Source: Drosophila miranda (lineage: Eukaryota; Arthropoda; Insecta; Diptera; Drosophilidae). From it: a stretch of DNA of 64,000 nt. The stretch lies in contig NC_046674.1 of assembly GCF_003369915.1 (NCBI RefSeq), positions 5,828,001-5,892,000 of the forward strand. The letters are read 5' to 3'. Below are positions 1 to 10,851 of this stretch, one piece after another. The notes under the pieces are model-generated. The model ran no database searches and was not told the origin of the DNA. It saw only the letters and a program-made list of their open reading frames with translations. Every line of letters begins with the position of its first letter. The stretch's first letter is position 1. Both the position numbers and the translations under genes were made by a program.

Positions 1-8
1 ACAATCGT

Positions 9-370
9 TAATATATTCCGTCATTTATCTCAAGTAGTTGAACTATTTAAATAGAGGGGACTAAGTGGGCTAAGTTCGGTTTTTCATCATACGAGACGCT
101 ATATCGTTGTTGAGGAATTGAGTCAAAAAAAATCAAAGTCAAGTATTAAAAATGAGCCAGTCAAGTAGAAAATATATTCATTAGTTGGATAAAATTATGT
201 GGGCAAGACTGAGAGATCTAGATAGCTAGTAATATTAAACGGAATATCAAAATCTAGGAATATGTACACATAGAACTTGAACTCGTCAGTATATTTACGG
301 TATTTTTTTTTTAAATATGAGACGCTATGTTTTGGTATATTTCTGAGGGTCGAACGGTATATTTGAACGA
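9..370. repeat. Relic dispersed repeat, copy A
   Basis: Three blocks (about 9-92, 210-255 and 325-370) resemble blocks near 8009-8094, 7785-7835 and 8125-8170. Shared strings include GTGGGCTAAGTTCG, TAGCTAGTAATAT and GGTATATTTCTGAGGGTC. Block order differs between the copies. In the RpL26 copy the last block carries an intact motif 1 and DRE; here the same positions read GGGTCGAACGG and AACGATAA, so both promoter motifs are broken. The repeat family is not identified. Confidence 0.6.
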
Positions 371-2493
371 TAAATCCGCGGTCTCACTTCATAAAAGAAA
401 CGCGTCTAACAACGTTGCTACAATTTGCTATTTCGAGGTAATGATCGTTTTCAAAACAAAATTTGCGAATAAATGTGTTTCCATGGCGACGTAGCATACA
501 TTTTTTTAGTTGCCACAACAAAGGCAGTGCAAATAAGTGAACTGCATCAAAATTAAAATTGGATATCAACAGATCAACATACATTGCAGATAAAGATACA
601 TTCCCAAATACATGTAAAAATATTTAGATACACAATCATACGTATACCAATACCAATGCACTGATCTGCTTTGAACCAATAATACAAAGTGTGTTCCGTG
701 TGTGTGTGTTGTTTTTGGTAGTGTGCGCCCGCGTACAAAAATATACATTAAAAATTAGCGCAAATTAAATTGGCTGGCGTCACGATACACGGGAGGGAGT
801 ATACGGCTTAGTAATCCAAGGCTCTTAAGTGCAATAAAGCACACATATACTCGTACGTAGAAGTGTTTTTAGCTGCAGCGACACGCAAGCCCTTTCCCTT
901 TCCCTTTCCCTTGGCCACCTGCACCCCCGCAAATGGCAAATAATGTGGCAATGCTGTCCATCAACTCACACCCAGAGCAGAGCCGCCTTCATTCTTGTTG
1001 TACTCTTACGCCCCTCCTCCGACCCTGACGGTGTCTATTCTTGGTGCGACTACGTCATCTCTAGCATCAGTCAGTAACATCTGTTCCGAAGATAATGTGT
1101 TTGGGCAGGAAGGGAGCAGGGAGGCAGCCACATACAGCCCCATACAATACCAATCGAGTTGATGTTGTTTTCCCAACTGTTGATGTCTGGCTCCCTGTGT
1201 CCACAAAGCGGGTTTGTTTCAAAGGGCGTACGCAAGGTCGTCCCCGTACTCCATTGAAAATAATTGCATTCTGTGCAATTTATCATTCATTTAATTATAA
1301 TTTCCCCCAATTATCCTTGGCCTGCAAGTGGCAAACAGCTTATTTAATTGAGTCCCATGACATGCCCATCCATTTCTATAGTTCACCCAGGGCATGGCCT
1401 AACACGTAAGCAGTGTCTGAAATTAAAACAAATGCTAAAATTAAATCCACATTAAGGCCTTATTTCAAATCCCGTCCGATTGGGAAACACACAAAACGAT
1501 GATGAGAAGAGAAGAAGACCTTGTGCACAATTTGTACACACACAGAGCACACAGAATTTAATTAAAATATACCCTAGAAGAGGAGGGTATTATAGTTCCC
1601 TCTCGATCAAAGATCCTATATACCGCTAGCTGAAAACTGGAAAAATCTTCCTTGAAAAGTGTGATGTCAGAAATTATTTGGTCGATTTAATTTCATTATC
1701 TGGTACTTTGAGGTACATATTTCACATTCAAGCTTGCGCTTAAATATCATGAGGTTATCGCATTACCAAGGCAAAGATCCGTCTAAGCTTTTCAGATAAT
1801 GCCAGCTGACACTGAGACTGAAAGCTGACGCAAGCCTGCATCTGCTGTTGATGTCTGTGATGTCTGGAAGTTTTTGTACAGTAATAATCTCCAAATAGGC
1901 TTGGCCACAGGGAGTTTCAATCATGAAATATAACTCAAATCATAGTTGCAGTACTGCCTGATTCATTCATTTTGCATTGAGGGCCCACACATCTCAGACG
2001 GAAATCAGCATTGAATTCTATAATAATTTCCGCTGTGCGGCACCAACAGGCAGCAGGTTGTGGTTGGGCGTTCTGGCCAAGATATAAGTAACATCATATC
2101 TGGTTTACAGCAACTGCATTACTTCCGTCTGCAGTCGTACATATGTACATATGTATGTACATATGTACATTTGGAATAGCACAGCACCCAGTGTGACTGG
2201 TGAAAGTTGGCAGAGACAGAAAGAGGGACACGACACTGTCTGAGAGGGGGCCAAGCGGTGGGGCGTTTGTTGTCTTGAGTGATCGTGTCAATTCCATTTA
2301 CCATATCTTATCAGCCCTTGCTCCTCCAACAGAGTCCGGTCCGTACCGACAGTGGCAAGCTCCGTTTGATTATTGCCCTCAATTGCATGTCTGTCAATGG
2401 AATTTCAATTGCTAATTGACAGAGCTACGCGGCAGGGTATGGGCTCCGACGCATGTCGGGGATTTCGTTCTGAAGGAGAATCGCATTTGCGTT

Positions 2494-2496
<3 letters not shown>

Positions 2497-2526
<30 letters not shown>
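2497..2526. repeat. (CT)n microsatellite
   Basis: An uninterrupted CT dinucleotide run of about 15 units, upstream of the LITAF-like gene. It could bind GAGA factor, but it looks like an ordinary microsatellite. Confidence 0.9.
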
Positions 2527-2528
<2 letters not shown>

Positions 2529-2748
2529 ATCTGTGAATATACATTAGAATGCGTGCCAAAAGACGAGCAATGTTGTGACTCATGGCGGGGCAGTGGATGC
2601 TGCCGTGCTATTTTCAGCTACATATATATTTTCGATGTTTACCTTACGCGTGAATTAACCTCTGAAATGCCTTACAAGTACAATAATGAAGCGAACCCTT
2701 CTTGCTTTCAGTTATTTCTACGCTAAGTGCATTTACTAGCCTAACAAA

Positions 2749-3214
2749 ATGAGCAAGTCGACGGGCAATGCACCACCCCAGTTCACGTATGTGCCGCCGC
2801 CATCTGCACCGCCGTCGTACCAGGAGGCAGTGGGCGGCGTGAAGCCAGTGGGCCCGTACACTCCCGTGGTGGCGCCCGCCACCGCCGGAAATGCCACGAT
2901 TGTGACCACAGTGGTACCCATTAGCCGCACATCGACGCATATGATCTGTCCGTCATGCCATGCCGAGATTGAGACGACCACACGAACTGAGCCCGGCATG
3001 ATTGCCTATTTGTCTGGGTTTGTGATTGCACTGCTGGGGTAAGTGATTGTGAATGTGATTGCATTGTAAGGCCTCTGAAATGCTCATTCCCTCCATTCCT
3101 GTCTTCAGATGCTGGTTGGGATGCTGTCTGATACCTTGCTGCATCGACGACTGCATGGATGTCCATCACACGTGCCCCAACTGCAAGGCGTATTTGGGCC
3201 GCTTCCGCCGATAG
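2749..3214 (+). CDS. LITAF-domain membrane-associated zinc protein
   Basis: Two coding exons, 2749-3038 and 3109-3214, joined by a 70-bp GT-AG intron, give 131 residues. The N-terminal half is proline-rich with PPxY-type motifs (PPSYQEA near residue 23), the kind bound by Nedd4-family WW domains. The C-terminal half is a LITAF domain: a CPSC knuckle near residue 65, a hydrophobic segment with many Cys ([22 protein letters not shown]) that inserts into the membrane as a hairpin, then HHTCPNC. The paired CxxC/HxCxxC bind one zinc ion. Family members sit on the cytosolic face of late endosomes and lysosomes and act in sorting. Drosophila has several paralogues, so I give no symbol. The first ATG follows a plausible leader acceptor and matches family length. 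Confidence 0.93.
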
Positions 3215-4043
3215 GCCTAGGCGCGTGCCAACGTGTAATGCTTTTAATTTAAGCAAGCGTTTTGCCTTTATTTATTTAATTGTAGTAATGTCATTTGGAT
3301 TCCACAAGCGGAAGCGAAAGCGAAAGCGCATGAAATGAAATGAAACAAAACAACACAAAACAAAACAAAACAAAACAAAACAAAACGAAACGAAACGAGC
3401 CAATGCTTCCATTTAATCAAACGCTAATACTTGCTAAATTGCTCAACGCATCCTTAACGACGATTTCTTTCTTGTTTGCTAGTATATGTTCTTGATGGCA
3501 CGCCCTACACACACACACACACACGCGAATGATAGCTTTAAAAAAAATATTTGTACATATATTGAACGCTGCTCCAATCGAATCCAATCCAAAACACATC
3601 CTCCACTCCACTGACAGAAATATGTATAACGAATCTTAATGTACTTATACGTAAAGTAAACCATGAAATACTGAAATACTTTTGCACAAAATTCAGTTTC
3701 CGGTTACGGAACAAACAAATGACAAACACACACATACATATTTTACGTAATAGAGTTTATTAATCTTATCGAAAGACAAAATGCAATACAAGATATTTTT
3801 GTAAATGTTTGTAAAACGGTCTTTGGCGCGGTAGTGCATATGGTATACTATATGGTAAAGGCTACATTTATATAAATCAGATACATCACCCAGCTCTAAA
3901 TAATTGACTTTTTACTATTAAATAAAACATTAAATGTGACTAAAATATCTAGAAATTATAATAACTATATTTTCTTATGTCTCTGTGAAACGATAACGGG
4001 CGGGCAAGTACAGAGGAGATTTTGTGGTAGAATCTGACATATT
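3215..4043. other. 3' UTR of the LITAF-like gene and AT-rich intergenic DNA
   Basis: No coding potential seen. It contains an (AAAAC)n tract at about 3344-3398, a short CA run near 3508 and AT-rich sequence up to the convergent MADF gene. Poly(A) signals of both neighbours should lie here; several AATAAA-like strings occur and I cannot choose between them. Confidence 0.6.
3344..3398. repeat. (AAAAC)n simple repeat
   Basis: About ten imperfect AAAAC/GAAAC pentamers in tandem, in the probable 3' UTR of the LITAF-like gene. Confidence 0.9.
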
Positions 4044-6566
4044 TTAGTCCTCGCCTTCGGCTATGACTTTCAACAGCTTCATGCGTAGGGCTCGGCGCTT
4101 GTTGGGATCTTCAATTTGTTCCATTTCGGCTTTTATTAGCTCTCCGAATGCGTCTACGTCTGCTTTGAACTTGCGTTTGTTGTTCACTCGCGTGCTGTCC
4201 ACACCATCCTCCAAAGTCTCCAAGAGCGGATCGATCGGGGGAGTGGGTCCACTTTGAATCTGGCTTAAATAGCAGGGCACCTCTGCGTCAGTTTCTGCTT
4301 GCGTTTGATTCTGCAGAAATAAAACATTTAGAACACATAAGAACGAGCATTGTTTCACTCACATTCATGTCGCAGTCCAAAGAACTTTGCTCTGCAGATA
4401 GCTTGAGAAATGGCTTGAGGAACTTTATGTATGCCACCCAGAATGGTGTGAACGTCGAGGGCATGACCGTACCACTTTTACTGTGGATCTCCTCCTGCTT
4501 CAAATAACACAGGTATTGGCTCCTCAAGGCGACAATTTTGTTGTTGATGTCTGCTATGTCTAAGCGGTCGTGAATGGATCTCATTTCCCTTACGATATGC
4601 TGAAACGAGTGGGCACGCATGCTTTTATTTCGATACTGATCGTTGCTCGGATCATATAGGTTTGGGCAGCGCTCGTACAGCTTTATGAGTGCTCTGATGT
4701 CGTCGGGTCTCCAACGAATGTCCTTGGCCTGAATGATGTTCAGCAGATTGTTTTTGCTGCTCAATAGTGGATCGAAGGAGGAATCAGTGTCACTTTCATA
4801 GTCGATTGAAAAGCTTGGACATCCGAAGTCTGTTTCTGGTTCTATCTCCTTTATCGGAAGAGAATAAATGCCATATTTATAGAGATTTTTGAATATTCCT
4901 AAACGCGAGAAACACTCACATCAGTCTGCTCGTCGGACCATTTTACAAAGGGCTTCAGGAACTGTATGTATTTAACCCAGAAGGGCACACTACATGTCGT
5001 GTAGTTGGCCTCCTTCTTTAAATGGGCCAGGTATTGGCTCCTTAAAGTGTTGAACTTATTTTTAATGTCTGCCGTGTCTATGCAGTCGTATATTTTTCTC
5101 ATCTCCTTGACGATCTGCTGCAAAGACTTCGCCCTTTCCTGTTTGGAGCGGTAGCCGTTGTACTGCGGGTCATACAAGTTTGGGCGGCTCTCGTATAGCG
5201 TGATAAGCGCTATGATGGCATCGGGGTGCCAACGAATCTTCTAAATATGCGGATAAGCCAATGTATTAACATTTCCAAATGCTATCAAATACTTGCCTTG
5301 GTCTTTTTGGTTTTTAGCATATCGTTTGGTTCCAACGAAGAATCACTTTCACTTTCGTCATCCCTCAAAAAGTTTTGTAGCTCCTCAGTTTCTGGTTTTA
5401 TCTCAGTCTCGTGTATGTCTATCTGATGTTGATCATTGCCTAAACAGCTTGGCAGCTCAATGCCAGCTTCAGGTTTTATCTCAGTGGGATTTGTCTTTAT
5501 CGGAAGAGAATAAATGCAACATGCGAGTACATAGATCGCGTGAAATACTCACATAAGACTCTGAAGTTCTCTGACTTTCAGAAAACCTTAGATGTGGCTT
5601 GAGGAACTCTATGTATTTCACACAGAATGGCGCCATCCTCTCGTGCGTTTCCATGCCATTTTTATTGTAGTTTGCCTCATTCTTCAAATGGACCAGATAT
5701 TGGCTCCTCAATGTTCCAATCTTATTTTTGATGTCTGTCGTGTCTATGGACTCGTATATTTTTCTCATTTCCTTCACAATCTGCCGCAATGATTTGGCCC
5801 GTAACCGTTTGTTGCGATACTGAGCGTTCTTGGCGTCATATAAATTCGGGCGCTTCTCGTACAGCTCAATCAGCAGTCTGATGGCCTCTGGGCTCCAAAG
5901 AATCTTCTAAAAACGTAATTGTTCATCAATAAATGCACATAGAATATCAGAAATACTTGCCTTGGGCCTAATGATGTCTAGCTTATCGTTGGGCGAGGTT
6001 AACAGTGGGTCGAAGGAAGAACCAGCTTCACTTTCATCATTGCTTAAACAGTTGGGAACGTCAGAGTCAGCTTCCGGTTTTATCTGAGTGTAATTTAGAG
6101 AATAAAATAACATAGCATTTGGAGCACACAAGATCCCGAACTATACTCACATCAAAGTCTAGAGTTTCCTGCCGGTCGGTCGGCTTCAGAAATGGTCTAA
6201 GGAACTCCACACAGTGCACCCAATTCGGTTTTTCTATACCACTTTTAATGTAGTTCTTCTCCTTTTTCAAATAGCTTAGGTACTGGCTCCTCAGTGTGCA
6301 AATTTTGGTTTTCACGTCTGTAGTCAGTATACAGTCGTATATTTTCCTCATTTCCAGCACAATCTGCTGAAAAGCCTCGGCGCGGCAATCCTTGTTGAAG
6401 TACTGACCGTGCTTCGCGTCGTACAGGTGTGGATGCTCCTTGTAGAGCTTCATAAGCATTTTGATGGCATCAGGACTCCAATAAATCTTCTAAAAATGCA
6501 GGAAATCATTTAGTATAAGCTCACAATAAGTATACATTTGGCAAAAATTACTTTGGTTCGCGGCAT
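4044..6566 (-). CDS. Four-MADF-domain, BESS-motif putative DNA-binding protein
   Basis: Eight in-frame exons on the minus strand: 6566-6552, 6489-6151, 6083-5961, 5906-5553, 5494-5297, 5240-4920, 4848-4363 and 4310-4044, giving about 700 residues. Exons 2, 4, 6 and 7 each encode one MADF domain (Myb/SANT-like, about residues 6-105, 160-265, 344-445 and 493-600). Each has the pattern W-x-P-D/E-A-I, LYDxxxxxY, IVxEMRxIxxxxD and LRSQYLxxLKxE. The domains are separated by acidic linkers with a repeated IKPE...C motif. The last exon ends in a basic patch (NNKRKFKA) and a BESS-like helix (about 663-697: VDAFGELIK ... RMKLLKVIAE). MADF proteins bind DNA and BESS mediates protein contacts, so a transcription or chromatin factor is likely. 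Two introns use GC donors. Exon 5 and 7 starts have alternative in-frame AGs. Reading it as one gene rests on phase-0 continuity throughout; separate genes would lack starts and stops. Confidence 0.85.
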
Positions 6567-8145
6567 TGTTTACAAAAAGTCTACGCGCGCACCTATGTGA
6601 ATATCTTTTTTTTACCGATGGAGTACGAAACTTTTTTTATAATTATTATATATTGCATCTGTAATTGCCGGCGATTTCTTATATTTCGGCGAACCTACTG
6701 ACAGCGACAATTATTTTTGTCAGTACTTTTTTTTAATAATATCGGTGTTGTGTTCACACGGATTTTTTCTATCGGTTTTTGTTCTCACGACACACAAATC
6801 CGAAAACGCACGCACACACATTTAGAATATATATGTGGTGTGTCAGTTCATATAATGAAAAGATACCAACAGAATTAGCTGCGTAAGCTCCCAGGACTTC
6901 GGCTTGCGCCAGCAGCACATTTGCAAGTAATCGTGGAACACACACAATATGTTCGTTTTAAATTTACTGCTTGTTGTTTCATCGAACTTAAATGCATGGG
7001 TGCACACGTATTCTCATGTATTCTGCGTGTGTGGGTTGTTTAGGCTATTTACACTGACATGAGTTGCTTATCGAAAGTTGTTTTAACGTAATAGCTTTGT
7101 ATTTGAGTTTATGCTTGTTGACCTAAAACTAAAATTAGTTTATGTATTTTTGTTTTTAACGGTCATTTGTATTTTTGCACTTTTGGCTCAGTCACAATTT
7201 TTACGCGCCAAATTTTAATTCACACGATAGGCCGAACAGGGTGAAAATATTCGGAATATCGGACTATCGCAACTGAAACGCAGCCATAAGTCAAGCCATT
7301 AGCGACTAGGCCCATATGCTTGTAATCTATCTATTGTAGAAAACTAAGTTTAGCCCAAAACTTAAGAACTTAACAAAGCCGAATACTCAGATCAGCAAAA
7401 TTTTCCATCAATGGAAAGTGCCATATATTTTTCTCGGTGATCTGTGTGGCCAGATGTTCATGCTCTACGGTTACACTATTGTGTTTGTTTACAAATAAAA
7501 AGAGGTAAAAATTCAAATTTTGTGCGAAAGCAGGCTGAAGTGTACTACTTGACAGAGAACGCTCACTGGGAAAGCTCCGCAATATTAGTTAAATCCGTTA
7601 TTGCGGAACAGAACTGCAATCAACATGTTTTTTTTCTACTGATATGTATCAATGGTGTTGTTGCCGTGAGGTTGCCATGTAAAATGTTTTGCATTTTTGT
7701 TGACTTTTCTCTACCAATCCAATAAGTTTTTAAAATTAGCCAATCTTGAAGAAAATGGGATGCAATTATGTTTACAGGTATGCACGTCCTAGCTAGCTAG
7801 TAATATCAAATCGAATTGATATTCGATGGTTTTCAATCCCTGACGGAGACCGATTAACCCATTGTACACCAAGGGTGTATTTTAATATTCCACCGAAAAA
7901 AATTAAAATTGAATAATTTTAGCGCAGTTGATCACAGGTGAAAGACATCGTGGTCTTTTTTAGTTCAGAGAAAAATAGGCATGGATCTACAAGAAGAATT
8001 TTCAATCAGTAATATTTGCCACCATTTACGTGAAGTCGTTGAACTGCTTAAATATAGGGGGCTTAAGTGGGCTAAGTTCGTTTCTTCATCGTCATATTTT
8101 CGATATATTTTGGCAGGGAGACGGTATATTTCGGTATATTTCTGA
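6567..8145. other. Intergenic DNA between the MADF gene and RpL26
   Basis: AT-rich sequence with no convincing exon; the frame open at about 7444-7725 has no start context or domain. It contains the promoter of the MADF gene just above 6566, with several ATCGG-type strings at 6735-6775. Part of repeat copy B lies at its RpL26 end. Confidence 0.6.
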
Positions 8146-8170
8146 GGGTCACACTGTTATCGATAAGTCT
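7785..8170. repeat. Dispersed repeat, copy B, overlapping the RpL26 promoter
   Basis: Blocks at 7785-7835, 8009-8094 and 8125-8170 match copy A at the left end of the window. The last block carries the motif 1 and DRE of the RpL26 promoter, so the shared sequence is either a duplicated promoter or a mobile sequence that landed next to one. Confidence 0.6.
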
Positions 8171-8209
8171 ATTGACATCCACTGTCAACTGTCAAAATTC
8201 TTTCTTTTC
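8146..8209 (+). promoter_or_regulatory. RpL26 promoter: motif 1, DRE and polypyrimidine initiator
   Basis: In order: motif 1 (GGGTCACACTG, 8146-8156, the M1BP site), a perfect DRE (TATCGATA, 8158-8165, the DREF site) and a pyrimidine-rich TCT-type start (TTCTTTCTTTTC, about 8198-8209). Motif 1 with DRE marks housekeeping promoters in flies, and the TCT initiator is typical of ribosomal-protein genes. The exact start base is inferred. Confidence 0.85.
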
Positions 8210-8224
8210 GTTGAATTTGCGACG

Positions 8225-8386
8225 GTAGGTGCGTTTTCGTGATAAATTTGTTATTTGCCGAGCCATCCATGCATATAATTACAAATGAACAATGAAAATG
8301 AGTGCCAAATATAGCACTGCAGTGTTTTGTGATATTATGCTGGATTTCCGAAATCGTTTTACTGATTGTCCATGTTTTGTTTACAG
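8225..8386 (+). other. RpL26 5' UTR intron
   Basis: A donor (ACG/GTAGGT) at 8225 and acceptor (TTTACAG) ending at 8386 leave 18 bases of leader before the start codon. This leader intron layout is common in fly ribosomal-protein genes. Confidence 0.75.
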
Positions 8387-8404
8387 CCCGCACAACCAAG
8401 CAAA

Positions 8405-8854
8405 ATGAAACTGAACAAGTTTGTGTCGTCGTCGCGCAGGAAGAACCGCAAGCGCCACTTCCAGGCCCCATCGCACATCCGCCGTCGTCTGATGTCCGCA
8501 CCCCTGTCCAAGGAGCTGCGTCAGAAATACAATGTGCGCTCCATGCCCATTCGCCGCGACGACGAGGTTCAGGTGATCCGTGGCCACTTCAAGGGTAACC
8601 AGGTTGGCAAGGTCGTCCAGTCTTACCGCAAGAAGTTCGTCGTCTACATTGAGAAGATCCAGCGCGAGAACGCCAACGGCACCAACGTCTACGTGGGAAT
8701 CCACCCCAGCAAGGTGCTGATTGTCAAGCTCAAGCTGGACAAGGACCGCAAGGCCATTCTGGATCGTCGCGGCAAGGGACGTCTGGCTGCTCTGGGCAAG
8801 GACAAGGGCAAGTACACCGAGGAGACGGCCGCTCAGCCCATGGAGACCGCGTAA
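8405..8854 (+). CDS. RpL26: Large-subunit ribosomal protein uL24 (RpL26)
   Basis: A single coding exon of 149 residues, the usual metazoan length. It starts [19 protein letters not shown] and is very basic. A KOW motif lies at about residues 50-80 ([18 protein letters not shown]), the RNA-binding turn of the uL24 family. The protein binds 23S/28S rRNA near the exit tunnel of the 60S subunit. Codon use is strongly biased to G/C third positions, as expected for a highly expressed gene. The start is the first ATG after the leader intron acceptor; an upstream in-frame ATG lies inside that intron. The poly(A) signal AATAAA is at 8998-9003. It is probably controlled by growth through its TCT/DRE promoter. 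Confidence 0.98.
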   Translation: MKLNKFVSSSRRKNRKRHFQAPSHIRRRLMSAPLSKELRQKYNVRSMPIRRDDEVQVIRGHFKGNQVGKVVQSYRKKFVVYIEKIQRENANGTNVYVGIHPSKVLIVKLKLDKDRKAILDRRGKGRLAALGKDKGKYTEETAAQPMETA

Positions 8855-8997
8855 ATGCCGGAAGCAGTACCGACCACTTCTTAAACAATGGGACGTCACT
8901 GTATACAGTTTTTACCATAACGGATAAGTTTATAAAACGAAGCAAACAAATTCGCGAAAAAAACAATTTTGTGGAGTGAAAGGCCGCATTTCTTTAA

Positions 8998-9003
8998 AAT
9001 AAA
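8998..9003 (+). terminator. Poly(A) signal of RpL26
   Basis: AATAAA about 144 bases after the stop codon, followed by a T-rich stretch. Confidence 0.75.
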
Positions 9004-9305
9004 GAATAGTTGTTTTTTCTAATGGACAATCTTTGATTTTTGGATTTGCGTTTTTTTTTTTTGTGTTCTGCCTAGCTGGGGAGACTAATATGTTAGTTCT
9101 CGTTCATGATTTGGAGCCGTAAACAAGTGAAGAAATATTTATATAATTTTTGTTGTTTTTTTTTAAGTGTATTCCTTGCTGGTTGGCTTCGGAAGGGAGA
9201 TTTTCATTTTCATTTTTGCTCTTCTCGGAACCATAGATTAGTAGTGCGTCTAGATTTATAATCAACTATTATTTGTTTAATTGTCTTTAAAAACAACTTT
9301 GTTCA

Positions 9306-10160
9306 GTAGAAGACTGCCCATCAGAAAGCGACTTCAACGACAATCATCTTCATCGGCCTGAAGATCTCAAGGTAAGATTTGGTCCAACACTAAAGGGACT
9401 TGCTGTTCGTCATATGCAGTTTATGGGGAAATAGGCCTCGAAGCTAGAGCAGATCGATTAGATGAAGCGCAAGGTGGAGAGCATCAAGAAGCCATCCAAG
9501 AAAAAGTAAAAAAAACAAAAGGAAGACAGAAACACCAAGAAGAAAAAGTCCAAGAGCAGCCATCATCCTCCACAGATAGCGATTTGGAAGACAACCACAG
9601 AAGCCATCACAAAGTCCAACAATCTAGGGAGCCCCAAAGAAGAAATGGTACCCATCGATCGAGGGAGCCGGAAGACGGCCTCCAACACCGACGGAATGAC
9701 AGGAGTCAGCCCAGAGAACGGTCTAGAGATCGCTCCCGCTCCGACAGCGAGAAGAGACGTCGAGAGAGGGATCGCAGGGATCACTCCAGACGATAGGCAT
9801 ACAGTTCTTTATCTGCTTTGTATTTTTTCTATTCCCCCGCCAATAAAATCAGTTCTGTTTATCAGTTTTATTACTAATCCAAATACCCAAACCGCCACGA
9901 AGCCAAATGAACAGCTCAACTGGGACGAGCCATGCGGCACATATGACCCAAAAGAGTAGTACGGGGGATCTCGTTCCATGCGAAGAATGTTTTGCGATAG
10001 GCAAAGGGTTCGCCTGGATGAGCTTAAAAATTCCATACAGACTAGAAATTAAGGTAAGGCATTTCTTTTTATTCGAGGTACTTCGTTATCTCATATTTTA
10101 ACTAATCCAAATGCCTGGGAGCAGGACGAAAATGCCTTCGATGGCGATTTGATTTTCTAA
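9306..10160 (+). pseudogene. Remnants of an unidentified spliced gene
   Basis: Two exon-like pieces flank the CIR-derived fragment. The first (about 9308-9371) reads EDCPSESDF...HRPEDLK after a TTGTTCAG acceptor and before a GTAAGAT donor. The second (about 9901-10160) reads EQLNWDEPCGTYDPKE, then an in-frame TAG, then YGGSRSMRRMFCDRQR and, after a GTAAGG...GAGCAG intron-like gap, DENAFDGDLIF and a stop. A CTAAT branch-point-like string precedes each downstream piece. I do not recognise the family. The in-frame stop and the lack of any upstream exon with a start codon make it a likely dead copy, though a rare live isoform cannot be excluded. Confidence 0.45.
9441..9858 (+). pseudogene. Truncated duplicate of the CIR gene 3' end
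   Basis: This stretch matches 13056-13520 of the CIR-type gene, covering the Lys-rich tail, the RS-like tail, the stop codon and the start of the 3' UTR including the CCxCCAATAAAA poly(A) region. It lacks everything upstream. It carries a premature TAA at the second poly-lysine block (AAGAAAAAGTAAAAAAAAC) and a deletion of about 75 bases relative to the parent (parent bases about 13177-13230). It cannot encode a CIR protein. The presence of the UTR but no poly(A) tract argues for DNA-level duplication over retroposition. Confidence 0.85.
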
Positions 10161-10217
10161 ATCAAATATGTACATGCTTTTGAGATTAAATACATAAGAA
10201 AACAAAAACGACTCGCT

Positions 10218-10795
10218 TCATTTAGAAGAGCGTTTCGAACGCTGCTGATTGGGATTGTACGGCGTGTGACGACTTTCAGCCCGGGACTTGGACTTGCCCT
10301 GCCGCGAGTTATCGCCGCAACGACGACGTTCCTCCTCTTTAATGAATGCCTTGCGCTCGGACGGGAACATTCCGGTCGGTTCGCGTACTATATTTGCTTG
10401 AGCGCAATATACCTGCGGATTGTAGTCCTCCACCTCATCATCGTCCCAATTCTCGTCCGCTTCAATTTTCTCATGTCTTGTGTCAGCGTGCAGTACAGCC
10501 GGCTCGCAGGTTTGATATTGCACAATTATTTTGCGATCCACACAAGATTTGCAATGTTGCTGTGTGAGGAAAGTTTAGCAGTGGTTTTGTGTATGAGATT
10601 TCTGCGCAGATTACTCACATGAAACTCTGGCTCTGGTATGAGATGTGCATTGTTGAAGGGACACACAAGAAGTTCCACAGTGTCTTTGTGGATCTCACGA
10701 CATTTTAAAATATGTTGCTGATATTTTTTGCGCAGCATCACATGCTCCTTGTTGTACGGGCAGGCAATCATATCTTTTTCGGCGAGACTTTGCAT
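10218..10795 (-). CDS. arx: Asterix/GTSF1-type CHHC zinc-finger protein
   Basis: Two exons, 10795-10619 and 10559-10218, with a 59-bp GT-AG intron, give 172 residues. Two U11-48K-type CHHC fingers are visible: finger 1 near residues 12-32 (CPYNKEH ... HILKC) and finger 2 near 45-65, which is completed only after splicing (CPFNNAH ... EFH joined to QHCKSC). The C-terminal half is acidic then basic (ENWDDDEVEDY ... KRSSK). GTSF1/Asterix binds Piwi in the nucleus and is needed for piRNA-guided transcriptional silencing of transposons. Synteny with RpL26 and CSN1b supports arx over its paralogues. A hAT element sits 57 bases upstream of the start codon (see findings), so the promoter is either inside 57 bases or lies in or beyond the transposon. 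Confidence 0.9.
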
Positions 10796-10851
10796 GATTT
10801 TGTTAGAAATTGCGTCTTGAGATCAAAATTATCAAAAATAATTCATAGGCT

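Larger units (their letters stand above)
1..2748. other. Gene-free 5' flank of the window
   Basis: I see no credible coding exon here; open frames are short, low-complexity and lack splice support. It holds a relic repeat (9-370, listed separately), a palindromic ATGTACATAC-type simple sequence near 2138-2170 and a CT run at 2497-2526. A plausible splice acceptor (pyrimidine-rich tract ending in TTTCAG) lies about 38 bases before the LITAF-like start codon. The leader of that gene may therefore begin in an upstream non-coding exon that I could not place. Confidence 0.6.

Noticed and set aside
2138-2170. Palindromic ATGTACATATGTATGTACATAT block as a hairpin or binding site
   Set aside because: The same simple sequence recurs at 22057 and 43621 and is typical fly ATGT/ACAT microsatellite.
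8225-8386. snoRNA in the RpL26 leader intron
   Set aside because: A GTGATAA and a CTGA are present, but no terminal stem pairs them and box C is imperfect; not enough to call.
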